The notes beneath the pieces are model-generated. The model was not told the origin of the DNA, made no database searches, and was given only the letters and a program-made list of their open reading frames with translations. A program made the translations under genes and the position numbers. Positions 7,120 to 13,979 of a stretch of DNA of 13,979 nucleotides are shown piece by piece (within the stretch, counting starts at the first letter, position 1; each line of letters opens with the position of its first letter). Source of the DNA: Accumulibacter sp. (GTDB lineage: Bacteria; Pseudomonadota; Gammaproteobacteria; Burkholderiales; Rhodocyclaceae). The stretch is from NCBI GenBank assembly GCA_003538495.1, contig DPSD01000689.1, positions 3,806-17,784 of the forward strand, given 5' to 3'.

Positions 7120-7456
7120 GAGTGCTCGAACGACGACCCCGGCCGCCGGACGGTGACTCGGTAGCGGAGCATCACCAGCGCTGGCAGACTTGCTGCGTGC
7201 GGCGGCTGCCCGAAAACCCGTGCATACTCTCGGCCATGCATTCACAGCGCTCTTCCCGGCGCAGCGCCGCACCGACGGCGCGCCTCCCTGCAAAGGTCCC
7301 GGCGACCATGGCCGACGCCAGGGCGGCGCAAAGCGCGCGGTCCCTGCCGGCCGTATCCGATGATCGGCAGGTGGTTCGGCTAGTGATCACCCACTGCCGT
7401 GCGCCAGGCGCTGGTCGCAACGCTACAAGGCACGGTGGCCAACCGTTGTCGCCGGC
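7120..7456. other. Intergenic stretch between divergent pstS and hydrolase genes
   Basis: No convincing gene is present here. Open frames on both strands are Arg/Ser/Ala-rich and lack ribosome binding sites. Short palindromes occur: CCAGCGCTGG (7175-7184), GTGATCAC (7382-7389) and GCGCCAGGCGC (7401-7411). None resembles a known operator. The promoter for the plus-strand hydrolase should be in this stretch, but I cannot point to a convincing -35/-10 pair. Confidence 0.5.
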
Positions 7457-8404
7457 ATGCCTGATCTGAGTGCCATTGCTCCGATGCCGCTGGCGGCCAC
7501 CCTGATCGTCCTCCTGCTGGTCGTCATAACGGCCGTTGCGATCGTCGCCAATTGGCTGATTCGCCGAAGCCTGGCCGCGCCGCGGGTTCCTGAGCGGGGT
7601 GTGCCGGATGGGGTGCCGTGGCGCGAAGTGGCGATTCCCGGCGGCTGTGGCAAGGCCCTGTTCGGCTGGTTCGTCCCGGCCGGCGAAGGCGCGCCGGCAC
7701 TGGCGATCATCCATGGTTGGGGCGGCAACGCCGAAATGATGTTGCCGCTCGCCAAGCCCTTGCATGCCGCCGGCTACGCGCTGCTGTTCTTCGATGCGCG
7801 CAATCACGGCCGCAGCGACGGCGACACTTTTTCGTCCCTGCCGCGCTTTGCTGAAGACCTGGAGCACGCGGTCGACTGGCTGCGCGCGCTGCCAGGAGTC
7901 GATGCCAGCCGCGTTGGCGTCATCGGTCATTCCGTCGGCGCCGCTGCCGCGCTGCTGCTCGCCGCGCGCCGAAACGATCTGGCCGCCGTCGTGACCCTGG
8001 CCGCTTTTTCCCATCCGGCAACAATGATGCGCCGCTGGCTGAGGTCGAAACGCATTCCCTACTGGCCGCTCGGCGCCTACATCCTCTACTACGTCCAGCG
8101 CGTTATCGGTCATCGCTTCGACGAACTGGCGCCTTGCCGCAGCATCCGCGAAGTCAACTGCCCGGTCCTGCTGGTGCATGGCAGCGAAGACGAAACGGTG
8201 CCGGTCAGCGAAGCGCAGGAAATTTACGCCAGGCGTCGCGATCAACGGGTACGCTTGCTGCTGATCCCCGGCAGCCACGACCAGTACGCTGAGATGGACC
8301 ACCGCATCGGCGAGGTGATCGGGTTTCTGGACGCCGTCATGCCAGCGGCGGGCGATCCGCGGCAGCGCCGCATAGCGGCGAAGCGACAAGGAGCGGGACA
8401 ATGA
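7457..8404 (+). CDS. Membrane-anchored alpha/beta hydrolase
   Basis: Serine hydrolase of the alpha/beta fold, 315 residues; the substrate is unknown. An N-terminal hydrophobic segment at about 12-33 is probably a membrane anchor, with the catalytic domain following. Visible elements are the oxyanion-side HGWGG (86-90), FFDARNHGRSDGD (111-123), the nucleophile elbow GHSVG (157-161, Ser159), acid Asp245 in VHGSEDETVP and His274 in PGSHDQY. A complete Ser-Asp-His triad is therefore likely. The C-terminus from about 298 is basic and probably disordered. The ATG at 7457 has no clear Shine-Dalgarno sequence; Met10 (7484) is an alternative start directly before the anchor. The stop overlaps the next gene by 4 nt (ATGA), so the two are probably co-translated. 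Confidence 0.85.
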   Translation: MPDLSAIAPMPLAATLIVLLLVVITAVAIVANWLIRRSLAAPRVPERGVPDGVPWREVAIPGGCGKALFGWFVPAGEGAPALAIIHGWGGNAEMMLPLAKPLHAAGYALLFFDARNHGRSDGDTFSSLPRFAEDLEHAVDWLRALPGVDASRVGVIGHSVGAAAALLLAARRNDLAAVVTLAAFSHPATMMRRWLRSKRIPYWPLGAYILYYVQRVIGHRFDELAPCRSIREVNCPVLLVHGSEDETVPVSEAQEIYARRRDQRVRLLLIPGSHDQYAEMDHRIGEVIGFLDAVMPAAGDPRQRRIAAKRQGAGQ

Positions 8405-8820
8405 AAAGAAGCTATTGGGTGATCGTGGCCGTCGTATTTCTCGTCGGCCTGGACTGGTTTATCCGCGCACCGGATTCCCGGTCCCGGCAGCTCACCGACG
8501 TCATCGAAACGCAGGGGAGCGCAAAGCTGAAGAGCTACCCCTACCAGTTCAGGGTCATGAAGGTTGACGGGAAAACCGCGTTCATCAGTACCCCGCGCAA
8601 TGTTGAGGTACCGGCGTTCAAGGCACTGGCCGTCCTCTATCCCGAAATTGATACCATGAACGCCAATGACCCGGCTTTTATCGCCGTTCAGACCCTGCTT
8701 GGCGAAGTACAGGCCGAAGCGCGATCAATCGTCCTGTCGCAGCCGGGTATCGACGATGTACGCTGGGAACTGGACCGCGAGTGGCTCGCCGCGCACTACA
8801 TCGACGTTCCGCAAGAGTAA
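8401..8820 (+). CDS. Conserved-looking protein of unknown function with N-terminal membrane segment
   Basis: I do not recognise this 139-residue protein. It starts MKRSYWVIVAVVFLVGLDWF, a single N-terminal hydrophobic helix at about 5-20 that could be a membrane anchor or an uncleaved signal. The remaining ~115 residues look soluble: a short beta-rich part (YPYQFRVMKVDGKTAFISTP, 47-66), then an alpha-helical part to about 111 and a charged end. There are only a few Pro/Gly and no Cys or obvious catalytic motif. Translation is well supported by AAGGAG 7 nt before the ATG. The start overlaps the hydrolase stop by 4 nt, so a shared role at the membrane is plausible but not shown. Confidence 0.8.
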   Translation: MKRSYWVIVAVVFLVGLDWFIRAPDSRSRQLTDVIETQGSAKLKSYPYQFRVMKVDGKTAFISTPRNVEVPAFKALAVLYPEIDTMNANDPAFIAVQTLLGEVQAEARSIVLSQPGIDDVRWELDREWLAAHYIDVPQE

Positions 8821-8821
8821 T

Positions 8822-8879
8822 GCGCCGGCGCGGCGACTTCGATCGCTACCCCGCTCGCGGTCTGGCCGGGTGGCGGCCA
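8822..8879. terminator. GC-rich inverted repeats after the hydrolase pair, weak terminator candidates
   Basis: GCGCCGGCGC (8822-8831) starts just after the TAA at 8818-8820. Further on, TGGCCG (8863-8868) pairs with CGGCCA (8874-8879) around a 5-nt loop. Neither is followed by a T-run, so intrinsic termination is doubtful. They lie in the 152-nt gap before the methyltransferase gene, which otherwise shows no gene. Confidence 0.2.
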
Positions 8880-8972
8880 ACGGACGCGCCGCACCCCCGG
8901 ATTGCGCGGTTGTCCACGGACGCTGACGCCCGCAATTTCAGGACCGCGTCGATCACCACGGAGGTCCTTTGA

Positions 8973-9599
8973 ATGAATCAGGAAGACATGTGGACCACTC
9001 GCTACCGGGATGCCGGTGAGCACTATCTGTTCGGCATTGAGCCCAACCGTTTCCTGGCGCATCGGGCAGCGCTGCTGGAGAGCGGCCGGAGGGCGCTGGC
9101 GGTCGCCGACGGCGAGGGCAGGAATTCGGTGTGGCTTGCCGAGCAGGGCCTGGACGTCACGGCGGTCGAGATTTCCTCGGTCGCCGTGGACAAGGCCCGG
9201 CGACTGGCGGCCGGCCGGAAGGTCCAGGTACGTTTCATCGAAGCCGACATGCTGGCGGTCGACTGGCCGCCAGCACACCTCGACCAGGCCTTCGATTGGG
9301 TCATCGGCATTTTCATCCAGTTCGTCGGTGCCCAGGACAGAAGCAGACAATTCGCGACGATGAAGCGGCTGACCCGCAGCGGCGGACGAATCCTGCTGCA
9401 GGGATACACCCCGAAGCAGCTCGACTATCGTACCGGAGGACCTTCATCGCTTGAAAACCTGTACACGCAGGACACCCTTCGCGCCGCTTTTGCCGACTGG
9501 GAAATCGAGGAACTCGTCGAGTACGAGGACGAGATCGCCGAGGGCTCCGGACACCACGGCCGTTCGGCACTGATTGGTCTGGTTGCCCGCAAGCCGTGA
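8973..9599 (+). CDS. Class I SAM-dependent methyltransferase (small, TehB-like)
   Basis: Cytoplasmic methyltransferase of 208 residues with a single Rossmann-type SAM-binding domain; the substrate is not evident. Motif I is ALAVADGEGRNSVWLAEQG (41-59), followed by the strand end VTAVEISSVAVDKARRLA (62-79) whose Glu66 should bind the SAM ribose. ADML (91-94) is the motif II region, and FDWVIGIFIQF (107-117) is the post-motif strand. The N-terminus WTTRYRDAGEHYLFGIEPN matches small TehB-like or tellurite/thiopurine-type methyltransferases that act on small molecules; that comparison is from memory. The ATG has an excellent GGAGG 8 nt upstream. The gene stands alone, 152 nt after the preceding stop, with a probable terminator behind it. 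Confidence 0.88.
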   Translation: MNQEDMWTTRYRDAGEHYLFGIEPNRFLAHRAALLESGRRALAVADGEGRNSVWLAEQGLDVTAVEISSVAVDKARRLAAGRKVQVRFIEADMLAVDWPPAHLDQAFDWVIGIFIQFVGAQDRSRQFATMKRLTRSGGRILLQGYTPKQLDYRTGGPSSLENLYTQDTLRAAFADWEIEELVEYEDEIAEGSGHHGRSALIGLVARKP

Positions 9600-9603
9600 G
9601 CGA

Positions 9604-9646
9604 CTTGAGCCAGGCAGCAGGATTCCTGCAACAGGGCCTCAAGTTT
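9604..9646 (+). terminator. Probable intrinsic terminator of the methyltransferase gene
   Basis: Five nucleotides after the TGA, CTTGAG (9604-9609) pairs with CTCAAG (9638-9643). Inside it is a second perfect stem, GCAGG/CCTGC (9617-9629), around a 3-nt loop. A short TTT follows at 9644-9646. The two stacked stems and the position directly behind the stop codon favour termination, although the T-run is short. Confidence 0.55.
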
Positions 9647-9962
9647 CGCGTGCAGCAGCCGTTGATCTTGCTGTGACGGCGATTCAATTGACCGCTTCGG
9701 CTGCAAGCGTGCGTCGGCAAGACGTCGCCTGCCATCCGGATACGACGCGCGAGGCTGCTCGCTTGACGGTGGTGTTCACGCTTCCGCCGGTGAACCAAGG
9801 CGACATCAGCGTCATCTCGCTCGGCTCGGCAGCGATCGGCCCGCCGCTTTATTGGACGCCGCTTGCCAGGACAGGCAGAATCCGGCTGCACCAGCCCGCC
9901 AAGCCGTGGTGAGAATCAACTGCGACAACCGCCAGCACGGCGGCCTCAACCGGAGAACTGCA
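9647..9962. other. Intergenic stretch upstream of the chemotaxis receptor
   Basis: I see no convincing gene in these 316 bases. Open frames on both strands overlap the methyltransferase or chemoreceptor genes and lack family features and ribosome binding sites. The stretch holds a TTGACG (9763-9768), a possible -35 without a clear -10, directly followed by the inverted repeat GTTCAC (9774-9779) / GTGAAC (9790-9795). I find no clear flagellar sigma-28 promoter. Confidence 0.5.
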
Positions 9963-11600
9963 ATGAAGGTCAGCCAGTGGAGTATCAAGACCCGCTTCGT
10001 CATCGTGCTGCTGGTCGCCGTCCTGGGCCTGGTCGGGCTCGGCTTCTACTCACTCAACAACCTGCGCGAAAACCTCCTTGCGGACCGCCGGGACAAAATC
10101 CAGGTGCTGGTCGAGGCCGCCAGCGGCGTCATCAACAACTACCACAGCCTCGCCAAGAGCGGCGCGCTGAGTGACGACGAAGCGAAAAAGCAAGCGGTCG
10201 AGGCCGTTCGTCAGATGCGCTACGGCGACGGCGAGTATTTCTTCATTCTCGACAAGCAGCACCACTTCGTGATGCACGCCGCCAAGCCGGCACTGGAAGG
10301 CAAGAGCGCTGCCGACCTGCGCGATCCCAGCGGCAAACTGTTCGTGCAGGAACTGGTACGCGTGGCGCTGGCCAGCGAGATGGGTGGCGTCGTCGACTAT
10401 TCCTTCGCCAAACCGGGCAGCGACAAGCCGGTTCCGAAGCTCAGCTATGCCGCGCAGTTCAAACCGTGGGGTCTGGTGCTGGGCACCGGCATCTATCTTG
10501 ATGACGTCGACCGGGTATTCCAGCGCGAAGCGATCAACGCGCTGATCATCGTCGTCCTGGTTATCGCGGTCCTGGTCGGCGTCTCGATGTGGATCGGTCG
10601 CAGCGTCCTGCGCCAGCTGGGCGGTGAACCGGCCGAGGCGTCGGCGATCGCCCTGCGCATCGCCAGCGGCGATCTCGGCCAGCAAATGAACGCCGACAGG
10701 CTCGCCCATGGCAGCGTGATGCATTCGATCGGCCAGATGCAGGAGCGTCTGCGCAGCATCATTTCCGAGATCGGCCAGCTGGCCGCAGCACTTGCCAACA
10801 GCGCCGGCGAGATCTCCGTGGCCACCGACGAAACCCGCCGCGCCGCCGAGGAACAGGCCAACTCGACTTCGGCGACGGCCGCCTCGATCGAGGAACTGAC
10901 GGTGAGCATCAACGAGGTGGCGCAGAGCGCCGACGCGACCGGGAAGAATTCCAGCGCCGCGGCGACCTGCGCCGAGCAAGGTCGCGCACTGGTCAGCGCG
11001 TCGGCAAACGAGATCGAAAAGGTAGCCGAAATCGTTGCCCGCTCATCCGGGCAGATTCGCCAGCTGGCGACGCGCTCAAGAGAGATTGGCGGCATCGCCG
11101 GCGTGATCAAGGAGATCGCCGAGCAGACCAACCTGCTGGCGCTGAACGCGGCAATCGAAGCGGCACGCGCCGGCGAGCAGGGTCGCGGTTTCGCGGTGGT
11201 CGCCGACGAAGTCCGCAAGCTCGCCGAACGGACCAGCAAGGCGACCGGCGAAATCAGCACCATGGTGGTCAGCGTTCAGGCCGATACGGAACTGGCCGTC
11301 GGCGCCATGGACGAGGCCGCACCACAGGTCAGCCGAAGCCTCGACAAGGCGCGCGAAGCCAGCAACATGCTCGAATCGATCCACAGTCAGGCACGGGAGT
11401 CGAGCGAGCGCGTGCAAGGTGTGGCGACGGCCACCCGCGAGCAGGCGACGGTGGCCAACGACATTGCACGCCATGTCCAGAACATCGCGTCGATGACCGA
11501 GGAGACGAATGCGACGATGCAAGGCAACGCCAACTCGGCGGTCGCGCTCAGCAACCTCGCCGGCAAGCTGCGCGAGACAGTCGCCTATTTCCGGGTCTGA
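9963..11600 (+). CDS. Methyl-accepting chemotaxis protein with sCache sensor domain
   Basis: Transmembrane chemoreceptor of 545 residues that would signal through CheA/CheW. The ATG at 9963 has GGAG 7 nt upstream; the frame is open 37 codons further but without a ribosome binding site. Domain order: membrane helix 11-30; periplasmic single-Cache (sCache_2-like) domain at about 35-188 with [19 protein letters not shown] (87-105) and [18 protein letters not shown] (166-183); membrane helix 191-211; HAMP at about 212-265; cytoplasmic coiled-coil signalling domain to the end. The conserved hairpin tip [20 protein letters not shown] (384-403), then [20 protein letters not shown], is intact. It ends in AYFRV without a C-terminal NWETF-like pentapeptide for CheR/CheB tethering. 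sCache_2 domains often bind small organic acids; the ligand cannot be read from sequence. No che genes are adjacent, so it is an orphan receptor. Confidence 0.95.
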   Translation: MKVSQWSIKTRFVIVLLVAVLGLVGLGFYSLNNLRENLLADRRDKIQVLVEAASGVINNYHSLAKSGALSDDEAKKQAVEAVRQMRYGDGEYFFILDKQHHFVMHAAKPALEGKSAADLRDPSGKLFVQELVRVALASEMGGVVDYSFAKPGSDKPVPKLSYAAQFKPWGLVLGTGIYLDDVDRVFQREAINALIIVVLVIAVLVGVSMWIGRSVLRQLGGEPAEASAIALRIASGDLGQQMNADRLAHGSVMHSIGQMQERLRSIISEIGQLAAALANSAGEISVATDETRRAAEEQANSTSATAASIEELTVSINEVAQSADATGKNSSAAATCAEQGRALVSASANEIEKVAEIVARSSGQIRQLATRSREIGGIAGVIKEIAEQTNLLALNAAIEAARAGEQGRGFAVVADEVRKLAERTSKATGEISTMVVSVQADTELAVGAMDEAAPQVSRSLDKAREASNMLESIHSQARESSERVQGVATATREQATVANDIARHVQNIASMTEETNATMQGNANSAVALSNLAGKLRETVAYFRV

Positions 11601-11603
11601 GCC

Positions 11604-11636
11604 CCGCTGCCGATCCGGGCCCCGGGCGGGCAGCGG
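11604..11636. terminator. GC-rich hairpin between convergent chemoreceptor gene and recG
   Basis: CCGCTGCC (11604-11611) and GGCAGCGG (11629-11636) make a perfect 8-bp stem; the 17-nt loop can fold further through CCGGG/CCCGG. It begins 3 nt after the chemoreceptor stop and lies 49 nt downstream of the recG stop on the other strand. It has no T-run on either side, but its place in an 85-nt gap between convergent genes suggests a bidirectional terminator or RNA-stabilising hairpin. Confidence 0.5.
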
Positions 11637-11685
11637 ATTGCGCGGCCAGACGATCTGCCGTGGTCGCTTCGCCGGCCCGGCCGCT

Positions 11686-13740
11686 TCAGACTTTCAGCAA
11701 TTCCTCCCGGCACCCCAGCCAGCGCCGGAGATGGCCTGCGACGCGCTCGGGATCGTCGCGCAACAGCTGCGCCGCCATCTGCTGGGCGAGTTCGACCAGA
11801 TCGCCGTCGACTTCCAGGTCGGCGTAGCGCAGCAGTGGCATGCCGGACTGACGGCTGCCGACCAGCTCGCCGGGGCCGCGCAGTTGAAGATCGCGACGCG
11901 CGATTTCAAAACCGTCGGTCTGTTCGAAAATAATCTTCAGGCGCGCGCGCGCCATTGACGACAGGGGCTGCTGGTAGAGCAGCACGCACGCCGAGTGATG
12001 CGCGCCACGTCCGACACGTCCGCGTAGCTGGTGAAGCTGCGCCAGGCCGAAGCGCTCAGCGTGTTCGATGACCATCAGGCTGGCATTGGGAACGTCGACA
12101 CCGACCTCGATGACCGTCGTCGCGACCAGCACGTCGATCTCGCCAGCGACGAACGCGGCCATCACCGCCGCTTTCTCCTGGCCACGCAAACGTCCGTGCA
12201 CCAGGCCGATACGCAAGTCCGCGAGTTCGCTGCTCAGCGCGGCCCAGGATTCCAGTGCCGCCTGCAGTTCTAGCTTCGCCGACTCCTCGATCAGGGGGCA
12301 GACCCAGTAAGCCTGCCGGCCCTCGGCAACGACCGCGCGTACCGCGGCGACCACCTCTTCGCGGCGGCTGTCGGAGAACAGCCTGGTTCGAACCGGCGAT
12401 CGGCCGGCCGGCAATTCGTCGATCACCGAAACATCGAGATCGGCGTAATAACTCATCGCCACGGTCCGTGGAATCGGTGTCGCAGACATCATCAACTGGT
12501 GCGGATTGGCTCCCTTGCGCCGCAAGTCAAGGCGCTGTACCACTCCGAAGCGATGCTGCTCGTCGACAATGACCAGCCCGAGACGGGTGAAACCAACCTC
12601 TTCCTGAATCAAGGCATGGGTACCGACGACCAGTTGCGCCGTGCCCGCCGCCTGCCGCTGCAGCGTCCGCCTGGCGCCGGCCCCGAGCCGGCCCGACAGG
12701 CAAAGCACCTCGACCCCGAGCGGCGCGAACCAGGCCCGCAGCCTGAGGTGGTGCTGCTCGGCCAGGATCTCGGTGGGCGCCATGAACGCGGCCTGGTAAC
12801 CCGCCTCGATGGCCTGACAGACCGCCAGTGCAGCGACGATCGTCTTGCCGCAACCGACATCGCCCTGCAGCAGGCGCTGCATCGGATAGGGTTGCGCGAG
12901 ATCGGCTGCGATCTCGGCCGCGACGCGCCGCTGTGCGCCGGTCAGGGCAAAGGGAAGCGCGGCCTGCAGCCCCTTTGCCAGGCGGCCGCTGGCGAGAAGG
13001 ACAGGCGCCCCCTTGCGCCGACGCGCCAGGTAGGCGCGGCGCAGCGACAGCTGCTGGGCCAGCAGCTCGTCGAACTTGACTCGCCGCCAGGCTGGATGAC
13101 GACGGCATTGTAGCGCCACGGCCGAGGCCTCGGGCGGCGGCGAATGCAGCAAGCGCACCGCCGCCGCGAACGACGGCAGCGCGTGGCTACTGCACCAGGC
13201 GGCGTCCAGCCACTCGGCCAGATCCGCCGTACAGATCGCCCGGGCGATCAATTTGCGCAGCGCGCTCTGCGCCAACCCGGCGGTGGTCGGATAGACCGGG
13301 GTCAGCGACGCTGGCAGCGCCTGGTCGTCGCCCAGCACCCGGTAGCGCGGATGCACCATCTCCGGACCGCCAAGACCGTTGCGGATCTCGCCGAAGACGC
13401 GCAGCCGCAGCTGATGGTCGCGGGCGACCTCGAGCGCCCGTTGCTGGCTGCTGTAAAAGCTCAGGAAACGAAGCAACAGACGATTGCCTTCGGCAACACC
13501 CGCGTCGCTGACCTGCACCAGCAACTGGCGACGCGGCGCGCGTCTGACTGAAACCTCGCGCACCAGCACTTCGACCTGCAGCGGCACACCCGTGGGCGCG
13601 TCGCCGATCGCTACCAGCTGCGTTTCGTCCTCGTAGCGCAAGGGCAGATGCAGGACGAGATCGTCACGCCGCTCCAGGCCGAGCTTGCGCAGCCGGCTCC
13701 GGAGTGCGGGTGGGGCATCGATCTCGTCCGCTACCGGCAT
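11686..13740 (-). CDS. recG: ATP-dependent DNA helicase RecG
   Basis: Superfamily 2 helicase that remodels stalled replication forks and branch-migrates Holliday junctions. The 684 residues match the family (about 690). The N-terminal region with the OB-fold wedge domain spans roughly 50-140. Helicase motifs are complete: Walker A GDVGCGKT (293-300), motif Ia APTEILAEQH (321-330), motif II DEQH (393-396), motif III SATPIPRT (419-426), motif IV region VHGRLRGQEK (514-523), motif V ATTVIEVGVDVPNA (540-553) and motif VI QLHQLRGRVGRG (568-579). The RecG-specific translocation motif is DGFEIARRDLQLRGPGELVG (609-628) followed by SRQSG. The start ATG overlaps the stop of the upstream RidA-family gene (TGATG), implying co-transcription and translational coupling. 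No odd residues are seen. Confidence 0.98.
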   Translation of the reverse strand: MPVADEIDAPPALRSRLRKLGLERRDDLVLHLPLRYEDETQLVAIGDAPTGVPLQVEVLVREVSVRRAPRRQLLVQVSDAGVAEGNRLLLRFLSFYSSQQRALEVARDHQLRLRVFGEIRNGLGGPEMVHPRYRVLGDDQALPASLTPVYPTTAGLAQSALRKLIARAICTADLAEWLDAAWCSSHALPSFAAAVRLLHSPPPEASAVALQCRRHPAWRRVKFDELLAQQLSLRRAYLARRRKGAPVLLASGRLAKGLQAALPFALTGAQRRVAAEIAADLAQPYPMQRLLQGDVGCGKTIVAALAVCQAIEAGYQAAFMAPTEILAEQHHLRLRAWFAPLGVEVLCLSGRLGAGARRTLQRQAAGTAQLVVGTHALIQEEVGFTRLGLVIVDEQHRFGVVQRLDLRRKGANPHQLMMSATPIPRTVAMSYYADLDVSVIDELPAGRSPVRTRLFSDSRREEVVAAVRAVVAEGRQAYWVCPLIEESAKLELQAALESWAALSSELADLRIGLVHGRLRGQEKAAVMAAFVAGEIDVLVATTVIEVGVDVPNASLMVIEHAERFGLAQLHQLRGRVGRGAHHSACVLLYQQPLSSMARARLKIIFEQTDGFEIARRDLQLRGPGELVGSRQSGMPLLRYADLEVDGDLVELAQQMAAQLLRDDPERVAGHLRRWLGCREELLKV

Positions 13741-13979
13741 CAGCCGCCGATCACCATCACCGCGTCGGCCTCAACCAGCGCGTTGCGCGGCAGCGACGCG
13801 ACACCGACCGCCGCGCGAGCCGGGAACGGCTCCGAAAAATAGCTCTTCATCACCTCATTGACCTTTACGAAGTTAGCCAGATCGGTGAGGTAGACATTGA
13901 GTTTGACGACGTCGGCCAACGAACCCCCAGCCGCTTCCGCAACCGCTTTGAGGTTGTCGAAAACGCGAACGATCTGCGC
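13740..13979 (-). CDS. RidA/YjgF-family 2-iminobutanoate deaminase, 5' end beyond the window
   Basis: The last 79 residues of a RidA-family protein, which hydrolyses reactive enamine/imine intermediates such as those released by PLP enzymes like threonine dehydratase. Family features visible: the start of the fragment [20 protein letters not shown], then [20 protein letters not shown] (24-43), [14 protein letters not shown] (51-64) and [10 protein letters not shown] at the end. Arg55 of the fragment aligns with the catalytic Arg of RidA (Arg105 in enteric numbering), and Glu70 aligns with the conserved Glu, so the deaminase site looks intact. The missing N-terminus, about 45-50 residues, lies right of the window. 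The TGA stop shares its A with the recG ATG. Confidence 0.93.
   Translation of the reverse strand, partial: AQIVRVFDNLKAVAEAAGGSLADVVKLNVYLTDLANFVKVNEVMKSYFSEPFPARAAVGVASLPRNALVEADAVMVIGG

Noticed and set aside
7172..8401. 409-codon open frame on the minus strand opposite the alpha/beta hydrolase
   Set aside because: It is antisense to a gene with an intact catalytic triad. The product is Arg/Gln/Asp-rich without recognisable domains, as expected from GC-rich codon bias.
9313..9912. Frames on both strands bridging the methyltransferase end and the following gap (9313-9891 minus, 9425-9706 minus, 9574-9912 plus)
   Set aside because: A stretch of the minus-strand peptide looks helical, but the frames overlap the methyltransferase and the terminator hairpin. 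They also lack ribosome binding sites and known motifs. A decayed remnant cannot be excluded.
10050..11263. Minus-strand frames (10050-10979 and 10493-11263) opposite the chemoreceptor gene
   Set aside because: The chemoreceptor is certain from its conserved hairpin tip. The opposite frames have no independent support.

Overview
The window looks like chromosomal DNA from a GC-rich betaproteobacterium. The proteins read like those of Rhodocyclales, possibly a 'Candidatus Accumulibacter'-type organism. That placement is an impression from protein style, codon bias and gene content, not a search result. Almost all of it is ordinary housekeeping and transport DNA. I see no insertion sequence, prophage, CRISPR array, tRNA or rRNA, and no convincing new multigene system. 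The least explained items are a small membrane ORF, a two-gene hydrolase/unknown pair and a tandem palindrome that probably controls the zinc operon.

Left part (1-3311): after a short ambiguous gene end at the left edge comes a minus-strand zinc uptake operon of the ZnuABC/AztABC type. It is transcribed right to left as small membrane ORF, ATPase (znuC), permease (znuB) and periplasmic binding protein (znuA), with overlaps or gaps of 16 nt or less. Two perfect 13-bp palindromes with centres 19 bp apart lie just upstream and are the best candidate for a zinc-responsive operator.

Middle-left (3312-7119): a complete minus-strand pstSCAB high-affinity phosphate transporter in the order S, C, A, B. 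A degenerate Pho box and a -10 element lie in front of pstS. No phoU, phoB or phoR is present in the window; the zinc operon follows pstB directly.

Middle-right (7457-9599): on the plus strand, a membrane-anchored alpha/beta hydrolase overlaps by 4 nt a 139-residue protein of unknown function with an N-terminal membrane segment. A separate small class I SAM-dependent methyltransferase with a strong ribosome binding site follows, ending at a probable hairpin terminator.

Right part (9963-13979): a plus-strand methyl-accepting chemotaxis protein (TM, sCache-type sensor, TM, HAMP, signalling domain) converges on the minus-strand recG helicase gene. A strong GC-rich hairpin between them may terminate both. 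recG start-stop overlaps the 3' end of a RidA-family imine deaminase gene that runs off the right edge.
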